From Candidatus Poseidoniales archaeon (GTDB lineage Archaea; Thermoplasmatota; Poseidoniia; Poseidoniales; Poseidoniaceae), in NCBI GenBank assembly GCA_012270265.1, contig JAAXIR010000035.1:1-9033 (forward strand): a stretch of DNA of 9,033 bases, in the 5' to 3' direction. How positions within the stretch are numbered: position 1 is the stretch's first letter; each line of letters begins with the position of its first letter. This document shows positions 1 through 4,895 of this stretch, piece by piece. A program made the position numbers and the translations under genes. The notes below the pieces were generated by a model. The model saw only the letters and a program-made list of their open reading frames with translations, was not told the origin of the DNA and ran no database searches.

Positions 1-168
1 GCTGACGCGGGAGTTTGATGCTTCAACGATGTTTTGACCATCATCGATTCTCATGTATCCTGTCGTTGTTGCAACGATTCGGTTGTCAACTGTGGTCGTT
101 CCTTCGCCGGCTTGATGTTCGCCAACGGTTCCAATCTCTGTTCCTGGGGTGACGAGGCTCGTCGTCAT
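1..168 (-). CDS. csl4: Exosome RNA-binding subunit Csl4, N-terminal part (cut by window edge)
   Basis: Csl4 is one of the two RNA-binding cap proteins of the archaeal exosome, the 3'-5' RNA degradation and tailing complex in the cytoplasm. Only the first 56 codons are in the window; the gene continues past base 1. The visible protein begins MTTSLVTPGTEIGTVGEH, then a Gly/Glu loop (QAGEGT), then VATTTGYMRIDDGQNIVE. This matches the pattern of the Csl4 N-terminal domain: V-x-P-G, E-x-x-x-G-x-G-T, then a short beta-rich GY(V/M)xIDD segment. The S1 domain and zinc ribbon expected downstream are outside the window. The ATG at 168 places the conserved VTPG motif near the N-terminus, as is usual; in-frame GTG at 186 and TTG at 192 are possible but would add basic residues not expected for the family. 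It lies 96 bases downstream of the broken methylase frame on the same strand. The identification rests on a short segment. Confidence 0.72.
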   Translation of the reverse strand, partial: MTTSLVTPGTEIGTVGEHQAGEGTTTVDNRIVATTTGYMRIDDGQNIVEASNSRVS

Positions 169-264
169 AATTTCAACTCGCTGCACAAGCAACCGACGTA
201 GCGGTAACGTGTGCTGATTGGATGCGAGCGCTGCTCCCTTTTCAACCCCTCACATGGGTTTGCA

Positions 265-885
265 TCAATTCTTCTTCTCAAGACGATAACATCGAATTCG
301 AGTGGAAGACTTGTTTTTTGTGTGATGTGCGTAAGCTGCCGGTAGCCGGAAATCATCCTGATAGATTGAATGAAGTTCATACCCGTATTCGAGAGCGAGT
401 GGCAACAAATGCTCAGCTTCGATGCTGTGTATGAAGTGAATGAGGGGAATTTCCATCGAAAACAGGGTCTCAAAAAATACCCTATCCGCTCGTAAAGTTT
501 GGACGCCCCATGGTGGATTCATGATCGCCATATCAACAGGTTTGTCGAGTTCGATAGGATGTCCATTGACTCGACTGTTGATGACGGTGCAGATGGACTC
601 ACCTTCAACTTCTCGAACATTGTGTTGAAGAACGTCAACGGTGCGTGGGTCGCACTCGACCATGGTGACATGTGTTGCCCCGAGAAAAGCAGCGCCGATT
701 CCAAGAACCCCATTACCTGCTCCCAAGTCAAGTACGTGTTTGCCTGCGAATCAGTCGCCAAGGACTATCATGGTAAGCACAGCAGCTGCAAGTTTTCCTT
801 CCGTTTGATATTTCTCAAGTTCAACCGACTGTCATGGATGCGGCTCAAGCGATGAGAGTCGCATCGCCAGATGCCGTTGACGCAT
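265..885 (-). pseudogene. METTL5-like N6-adenine methylase frame with two in-frame TGA codons
   Basis: Family: SAM-dependent methylase of the METTL5/COG2263 group, whose members methylate adenines in RNA, notably rRNA. The frame has 207 codons, a normal length for the family. It starts MRQRHLAMRLSSLEPHP, then a TGA (832-834, codon 18), QSVELEKYQTEGKLAAAV, a second TGA (751-753, codon 45), then FAGKHVLDLGAGNGVLGIG, the SAM-binding motif I. Motif IV is NPPWG (NPPF/WG in the family), and the C-terminal part (FRLPAAYAHHTKNKSS) resembles the METTL5 end. Sequence on both sides of each TGA fits the family in the same frame, so these are substitutions, not frameshifts; CGA to TGA would explain both. 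The ATG at 885 follows GGTGA, which overlaps the stop of the upstream zinc-ribbon gene. The longest uninterrupted remainder starts inside motif I and would probably be inactive. Alternatives are sequence error or true readthrough. Family assignment is firm; inactivation is inferred. Confidence 0.8.
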
Positions 886-889
886 GCAT

Positions 890-1129
890 TCACCAACGAC
901 GTTGCTGTCCAAATTGTTGGTTGAATTGCTGCTGTTGTTGCATTTGCGCATTAAATTGGGCTTGTTGCATGGCCTGTTGGTTGCTCATCATGAGCGCAAT
1001 TTGACGTATCTGTTCAGCCTCCATACGAAGGCGCTGAATCAATTGTTCACCAGGTTGCTGATTGCCACAAAAACGGCAGAATCGCATTCCATCGTTCAAA
1101 GATTGTCCGCACGTCACGCAGAATGCCAT
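890..1129 (-). CDS. Small zinc-ribbon protein with Gln-rich C-terminal tail
   Basis: A 79-residue protein of unknown role. An N-terminal zinc ribbon is plain: CVTCG at residues 4-8 and CRFCG at 18-22, the CxxC-(10)-CxxC spacing of short zinc_ribbon domains that bind one Zn2+. A likely helix follows (QLIQRLRMEAEQIRQIALMM, residues about 31-50), then a Gln/Met/Asn-rich tail containing MQQQQQFNQQFGQQRRW. No signal peptide or membrane segment is visible, so it should be cytosolic. The start ATG at 1129 has an AGGTGA ribosome-binding site five bases upstream; the in-frame TTG at 1168 is less likely. It sits 43 bases after the 353-residue hypothetical gene and five bases before the methylase frame, so the three look co-transcribed. 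Such proteins often act as nucleic-acid or protein adaptors, but nothing here fixes a function. Confidence 0.8.
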   Translation of the reverse strand: MAFCVTCGQSLNDGMRFCRFCGNQQPGEQLIQRLRMEAEQIRQIALMMSNQQAMQQAQFNAQMQQQQQFNQQFGQQRRW

Positions 1130-1140
1130 GTTCTCACCTG
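1130..1140 (-). promoter_or_regulatory. Shine-Dalgarno site of the zinc-ribbon gene
   Basis: Read on the minus strand, the bases before the ATG are CAGGTGAGAAC. AGGTGA is a good match to the 16S rRNA anti-Shine-Dalgarno and stands five bases from the ATG at 1129. This decides the start in favour of that ATG rather than the upstream in-frame TTG at 1168. Confidence 0.65.
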
Positions 1141-1172
1141 TTCTTGACTGGACACCTTGTGCTTTCAACCTT

Positions 1173-2234
1173 TCACTGGACCGATGTTAATTCCATGAAG
1201 ACGGGCCAGGTTTCGAATCCGACAGCCGCTGCTCGCTCGTTGATCGGTTCCCAGCGCGGGTCATCGACCATGTCGCTCGGCTCAACGCCATTGGCCATGA
1301 GTTCCGTGACGAGAGCCCTGAACTCAATCTCGATTTCTGTTTGCGGCTCTTCAACAGGTTTTGTTGCCGCTTCTTCAACTTCGCCGGTGACGTCTGCCGT
1401 TGGTAGAGGAACGTTCGCTTCTTCCAATTCGTCACCCGCAGCCTGCATTTCTTCGAAGCCATCCGTTGTTGCTTTGGTGATCGCTTCAGTGACAGATTGT
1501 GGCCCATTAGGGGATTCCGTTTCAATCACAGGAAGTGGTACCGATTCTTGCTCGGGGATGGTAACCTCTGCTGCTTCAACTGTATCGGACTCAGGAGATT
1601 GCATCGGCTCTGGAGCAGGTGCAACTGGTTCTTCTACAAGGACGGGTTCTGGTGTTGCAGGTTCTGCAGCACGACCTACACCGAGAATTTCTGCTTGTTG
1701 TCGAGCCAATTCTGCCGCCTGTCGGCGAGGAAGACTCACAAAACACTTGTTCGGGATTGACGTCGGAGGAAATGGAAGATAATACCGTTCAATCGCTGGA
1801 AGGCTCGGATGACGGAAACAAAGCATGGTGATGTTCTCGAACGCTCGTTGTGCGGGAACGTCCACTGAAAATGGGACGGGTTGAATCGAGATCGAACCAC
1901 GAACCCACTTTTCATTGGTGATCATGTGTTGCATCCACGGCCCTAAGTCCGTTGATGCGAGGTCAAGGAATTCAAACGAGGCGTCTCGTGGGTTCAAACC
2001 TTGTTCTTCCAACAAACGAGCCTCTGCACGAGGACGGTGAAACACACCAATCACTGGCTGACCATGCTCGACCATATCACCGTGCATTTCGAGGATTTTA
2101 CGTTCTTTTCTTGGACAGATAAGCATGACTTGCATGCGCAATGCTTCAGCATCGAAGATGTCGTGCCAACGCTCTTCAGCCTCAGAAAGGAGCCCATCGA
2201 TGGTTGTTCCTGGAATCATTGCTGTTATTCCCAT
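1173..2234 (-). CDS. Unrecognised protein with conserved-looking N-domain, acidic linker and small C-domain
   Basis: I do not recognise this 353-residue protein. Three parts can be seen. Residues 1 to about 188 have mixed composition like a folded domain, with segments such as RMQVMLICPRKERKILEMHG and RYYLPFPPTSIPNKCFVSLP; Trp, Phe and Cys are spread through it. Residues about 189-300 are low complexity, rich in Glu, Pro, Ala, Thr and Val, with almost no aromatics, typical of a disordered acidic linker. Residues about 303-353 return to folded composition (FRALVTELMANG, DDPRWEPINE, WPVFMEL) and distantly recall an FF-type helical domain, which is only a guess. No signal peptide or membrane segment is seen, so a cytosolic location is likely. 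The start is the ATG at 2234, preceded by GTGAG; a second in-frame ATG is at 2219. It lies 39 bases after asd and 43 before the zinc-ribbon gene, suggesting co-transcription. Confidence 0.8.
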   Translation of the reverse strand: MGITAMIPGTTIDGLLSEAEERWHDIFDAEALRMQVMLICPRKERKILEMHGDMVEHGQPVIGVFHRPRAEARLLEEQGLNPRDASFEFLDLASTDLGPWMQHMITNEKWVRGSISIQPVPFSVDVPAQRAFENITMLCFRHPSLPAIERYYLPFPPTSIPNKCFVSLPRRQAAELARQQAEILGVGRAAEPATPEPVLVEEPVAPAPEPMQSPESDTVEAAEVTIPEQESVPLPVIETESPNGPQSVTEAITKATTDGFEEMQAAGDELEEANVPLPTADVTGEVEEAATKPVEEPQTEIEIEFRALVTELMANGVEPSDMVDDPRWEPINERAAAVGFETWPVFMELTSVQ

Positions 2235-2273
2235 GCGCTCACGTATACGATGATGGAGGGGTGGGATTTAGGT

Positions 2274-3323
2274 CTACTGCTCAAAATATTTCTTTGAGTA
2301 GGCTAATTCTGCGAGAAGAACAACGCCCCCTGCTGCACCACGGATGGTGTTATGGGACAATCCAATGAACGAGACGACTCCATTCTCGACCGATTTAAGC
2401 TGGACAGTCGTTGTCATACCTGCCTTGAAATCCATCGAAGGGTCAAGTGGAGTCATCGATTGTCCATTCCAGAGATGTTCTTCTCGGCTTGGTTCGGATT
2501 GAATGCGCTCCATGCTGTGTGTTGGTTGACTTGGGAGTGCAAGCGTTTGTTCCTTCGATTGCAACAAAGATGCAACCATATCAAAAGTCGGAGTATTGTC
2601 AATATGGACTTCGACATGAACGATGTGTCCGTCGCGTTCATCCACGCGCTTCGTTTGCACGTCCCACTCAGCATTGAGGTCGAGAATACGTTCAATCTCC
2701 TCGACGATTTTCTCAGCTTCTCCTGGGATTTCTTGATCAATGGCTCGCGTCTTTAATTCCTGATTGTGAAGGAGTTTCCAACCCGCCCCAGAAAGGGCCT
2801 GTTCACTTCGAGCAACCACCTTAGTTATGGTGTAGTTTTGTGATAGAACAGAAAGGGGATGAAGAATCGGTATGAGTGTGCAATTTGTTGCACATGCATG
2901 GAGGGCCTGACCCGATGATGCATCAAGAGCTTCGGGATTGACATCAGCAACAATGAGTGGGACATGCGGATGCATCCGGAAGGCACTCGCATTGGAGAAC
3001 ACGTGAAGTCCAGCACTGACGAGTTCTGATTCTATTCTCGACGCAGGTTCGCTTGGCAATGCACTAAAGACAACAGTCACATTTCGTTTCTTGAGCTCCT
3101 GTGATAGGTTTCCATCGTTGATGTCGAGGATTTTGATTTCACTGGAGTTGAGTAGTTCCGGCCGCGACTCGTCCAGATACCATTCGATATCAGCGAGGTT
3201 TGTGCCGGAGTACTGTCCAGCAACGGAGACCAATTCAAACCAATTATGCATATCGAGACGTTGTTGCATGCGTTGCGAAACGAGGCCTGAAGCGCCAAGG
3301 ATAGCGACATGAACCCTTGACAT
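2274..3323 (-). CDS. asd: Aspartate-semialdehyde dehydrogenase (archaeal type)
   Basis: Catalyses NADPH-dependent reduction of aspartyl-4-phosphate to aspartate-4-semialdehyde, the branch point to threonine, methionine and lysine synthesis; cytosolic. The 349 residues match the family length. Visible landmarks: the Rossmann nucleotide-binding loop ILGASGLVSQRM (residues 8-19), FSALPSEPA (86-94), FSNASAFRMHP and PLIVADVNPEAL, the catalytic cysteine in ATNCTLIP (Cys148), EQALSGAGW (about 174-182) with the active-site Gln, DGH (His233) in the position of the catalytic base, and the C-terminal GLSHNTIRGAAGGVVLLAE. These fit the archaeal/fungal-like branch rather than the E. coli branch. The region before the C-terminus (SMTPLDPSMDFKAGMT) is more divergent than usual around the RPQPRxD segment. 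Starts at ATG 3323 and diverges from sodN across 91 bases; it is first in the minus-strand block ending at csl4. Confidence 0.93.
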   Translation of the reverse strand: MSRVHVAILGASGLVSQRMQQRLDMHNWFELVSVAGQYSGTNLADIEWYLDESRPELLNSSEIKILDINDGNLSQELKKRNVTVVFSALPSEPASRIESELVSAGLHVFSNASAFRMHPHVPLIVADVNPEALDASSGQALHACATNCTLIPILHPLSVLSQNYTITKVVARSEQALSGAGWKLLHNQELKTRAIDQEIPGEAEKIVEEIERILDLNAEWDVQTKRVDERDGHIVHVEVHIDNTPTFDMVASLLQSKEQTLALPSQPTHSMERIQSEPSREEHLWNGQSMTPLDPSMDFKAGMTTTVQLKSVENGVVSFIGLSHNTIRGAAGGVVLLAELAYSKKYFEQ

Positions 3324-3344
3324 GTTCCAGTCTCATGCTTCGTC

Positions 3345-3352
3345 ATTTTAGT
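3345..3352 (-). promoter_or_regulatory. Possible TATA box for asd
   Basis: On the minus strand this reads ACTAAAAT, centred about 26 bases before the asd ATG, the usual archaeal TATA-to-start distance if the transcript is leaderless. No good Shine-Dalgarno stands before that ATG, which fits leaderless translation. The match is short and the assignment is inference. Confidence 0.35.
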
Positions 3353-3378
3353 CCCTTGCATTGAGAAATTGCTGCAAA

Positions 3379-3386
3379 GCATATCT
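3379..3386 (+). promoter_or_regulatory. Possible TATA box for sodN-sodX
   Basis: GCATATCT, preceded by CAAA, is the only TATA-like run before sodN in the 91-base divergent spacer. Its centre is about 32 bases before the sodN ATG, which would give a leader of only a few bases. The sequence just before the ATG (AAGGCACCTTC) has at best a weak Shine-Dalgarno. Low confidence. Confidence 0.28.
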
Positions 3387-3414
3387 TCAAGTGCTCGACA
3401 TTCAAGGCACCTTC

Positions 3415-3855
3415 ATGGAGAACACCATCACCATCGAAGCCTTTGCCCACTGTGACGGCCCATGTGGCGTCTACGACCCTGCAAGCGCACGCGTTGCAGC
3501 AGAAGCCGTGCAATCAATGACCAAGAAAATGGTAGCATTGAGCACCGGCGATGCAGACAAGTCCGCTGCCTCCTACATCAACACGATGAGCCGCTATGCA
3601 GCCATCAAGGAAGAAGAAGCACAGAAGTGCAAGGACGAACTACTCGTTCTCTGGACAGACTTCTTCAAGCCGCAACACCTTGAATCAAACCCAGATCTCC
3701 ACACAACGTTTTGGATGGCTGCAAAACTTTGCTCTGCATGCAAGGTAGAAGTCTCTGAACAACACGCACAAGAGTTGATGGATGCTGTTGAAGCCATTCA
3801 CAACATGTTCTGGGCAACCAAGGGACGAGACGTCTCTTGGGTCCGTGCAAGTTGA
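3415..3855 (+). CDS. sodN: Nickel superoxide dismutase precursor
   Basis: Converts superoxide to oxygen and hydrogen peroxide with a Ni(II/III) centre. The nickel hook HCDGPCGVYDPA follows a propeptide MENTITIEAFA; cleavage before His12 exposes the His1, Cys2 and Cys6 ligands, with Asp3, Pro5 and Tyr9 also kept. Later segments LWTDFFKPQHLESNPDLHT, KLCSACK and MFWATKG match the Streptomyces-type four-helix SodN order (LWSDYFKP, LHT, IFWETK). The mature chain would be about 135 residues against about 117 in Streptomyces, with extra length in the middle and at the C-terminus. Residue 4 of the hook is Gly instead of the usual Leu, and three further cysteines (mature 61, 95 and 98, the last two as CxxC) are unusual. 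ATG 3415 is chosen over the upstream in-frame TTG at 3361 because it gives the short propeptide expected. There is no signal peptide. The sodX gene follows immediately. Confidence 0.94.
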   Translation: MENTITIEAFAHCDGPCGVYDPASARVAAEAVQSMTKKMVALSTGDADKSAASYINTMSRYAAIKEEEAQKCKDELLVLWTDFFKPQHLESNPDLHTTFWMAAKLCSACKVEVSEQHAQELMDAVEAIHNMFWATKGRDVSWVRAS

Positions 3856-3873
3856 GGCGATTCATTGGATACA

Positions 3874-4149
3874 ATGGCTGTGGTCGTGAACGGCGACAGC
3901 ATGTGGCCGACACTCAAGGATGGGGACACCATCGACGTGAATGTCTTGGACAATCAACAACTGCAATCAGGAGATATCGTCGTATTCCCTGACCCACGCG
4001 ATACTTCGAGAATGTGCATTAAGCGATTGAAGCGTATTGAAGAAAACGGTCTTTTTGTCGAAGGGGATAATCCAGATCCGACAGCCTCAACCGATTCACA
4101 CAATTATGGGTTGATTCCCCTTGAATCAATCATTGGATTCAAACGCTAA
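3874..4149 (+). CDS. sodX: Ni-SOD maturation protease, S26 signal-peptidase-like
   Basis: Expected to remove the SodN propeptide so that the new N-terminal His can bind nickel. The 91-residue protein is a minimal S24/S26 Ser/Lys protease: NGDSMWPTL (residues 6-14) carries the nucleophile Ser9 in the SMxPT box, GDIVVFPDP is the central strand, KRLKRI carries the general-base Lys, and VEGDNPDPTASTDS is the C-terminal box of signal peptidase I relatives. Unlike true signal peptidases it has no transmembrane segment, as known for SodX-type proteases that work in the cytosol. The gap after sodN is only 18 bases, which supports a substrate and maturase pair. The start is uncertain: a TTG at 3865, in frame, has GAGG seven bases before it, overlapping the sodN stop, and would add three residues. 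The 3' end overlaps the opposing glycosyltransferase gene by 24 bases. Confidence 0.9.
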   Translation: MAVVVNGDSMWPTLKDGDTIDVNVLDNQQLQSGDIVVFPDPRDTSRMCIKRLKRIEENGLFVEGDNPDPTASTDSHNYGLIPLESIIGFKR

Positions 4150-4869
4150 TTTCCCTTGACCCAACTCCTCTTCAACAGGAAGAGGGAATAATTTGCGTAC
4201 GAGGAGTTTTCTTAGAATCGATGAACCGTCTCGAAGAGAACCCAACTTCGCCTCACCAACTCGAGCACTGTAGGATATTGGCACGTTGGTGAGTGGGATT
4301 CCAGTGATGGCGCATTGCGCATACATCTCGGCCTCGATTTCGAAATCCATGCTGTTCAGGTTCATCTGCACCAAAGCTTCTCGATCAAAGAGCCAGAAGC
4401 CGCTGCAAACATCATCGATTTCAAGGCCGTGAAGGATGACTGCGGACCACGTAAGAAGATGATTTCCAATCCAATTGATCGGCGACATGGCGTCACTGGC
4501 TAAATGGCGATTCAGTCGATTTCCTACAACAACCATTCCAGTTTCAAGTTTCGCAAGCATCCTCAGCATATCCTTTGGGTCGTAGGTTTGGTCTGCATCA
4601 AACATGATGACAGCATCGTAGTGATTCTGGAGCGCATAGTTGAATCCCAATCGCACTGCTTCCCCCTTGCCCTTCGAAGGTTGGACTAAGACAACACAAC
4701 CACTCTCAGTACCAACTTGTTGGGATGAATCCGTACTCTTCCCATCAACAATCACGATGTCGGGTTGCCAACCCTCTTCTTCAAGCGATGCGTGTGGTAT
4801 GGTTTTCAAAACCGCACGTAATCCCTCTGCCTCATTGAGGACAGGGAGGAGAATCATCAATCGTTTCAC
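4126..4869 (-). CDS. Family 2 glycosyltransferase, dolichyl-phosphate mannose synthase-like
   Basis: Probably transfers a sugar from a nucleotide donor to polyprenyl (dolichyl) phosphate at the cytoplasmic face of the membrane. The 247 residues form one GT-A domain: LLPVLNEAEGL (7-17), VDGKSTDSS (41-49) with the base-binding Asp, KGKGEAVRLGF (66-76), FDADQTYDP (90-98) holding the DxD-type metal motif, GNRLNR, CSGFWLFDREAL (155-166) and FEIEAEMYAQC (176-186), with the RVGEAKLGSLRDG stretch common in DPM1-like enzymes. There is no C-terminal membrane anchor, so it resembles soluble DPM1-type proteins. Translation appears to start at GTG 4869; an ATG lies at 4857. No clear Shine-Dalgarno is visible. 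It starts 26 bases after the large membrane protein and is probably in its operon. The sugar donor cannot be told from sequence; mannose or glucose is likely. Confidence 0.88.
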   Translation of the reverse strand: MKRLMILLPVLNEAEGLRAVLKTIPHASLEEEGWQPDIVIVDGKSTDSSQQVGTESGCVVLVQPSKGKGEAVRLGFNYALQNHYDAVIMFDADQTYDPKDMLRMLAKLETGMVVVGNRLNRHLASDAMSPINWIGNHLLTWSAVILHGLEIDDVCSGFWLFDREALVQMNLNSMDFEIEAEMYAQCAITGIPLTNVPISYSARVGEAKLGSLRDGSSILRKLLVRKLFPLPVEEELGQGKLAFESND

Positions 4870-4895
4870 GTTTGTTTCTTACAGAAGGTTGCTTT

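Noticed and set aside
169..264. Promoter or small RNA in the 96-base spacer before csl4
   Set aside because: No TATA-like run, terminator hairpin or conserved RNA pattern was visible; only an in-frame open stretch with GTG and TTG codons.
165..473. Minus-strand open frame of 102 codons overlapping the methylase end and the csl4 start
   Set aside because: Out of frame with both well-supported family matches; no motif of its own.
519..761. Frameshift as the cause of the broken methylase (alternative minus-strand frame of 80 codons)
   Set aside because: The family-like sequence stays in one frame across both TGA codons, so substitutions explain the break and no shift is needed.
751..834. TGA read as Trp throughout the genome, or as selenocysteine
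   Set aside because: TGA ends many genes here and Trp uses TGG. The two positions are not catalytic sites where selenocysteine would be expected, and no recoding hairpin was recognised.
941..1000. CAA/CAG-rich stretch considered as a DNA repeat
   Set aside because: It is codon-level low complexity of the Gln-rich tail of the zinc-ribbon protein, with irregular units.
1123..1782. Plus-strand open frame of 219 codons, Ser/Thr/Gly-rich
   Set aside because: It is the antisense of the 353-residue gene's low-complexity linker; its composition is the mirror of Glu/Pro/Ala codons, and it has no family features.
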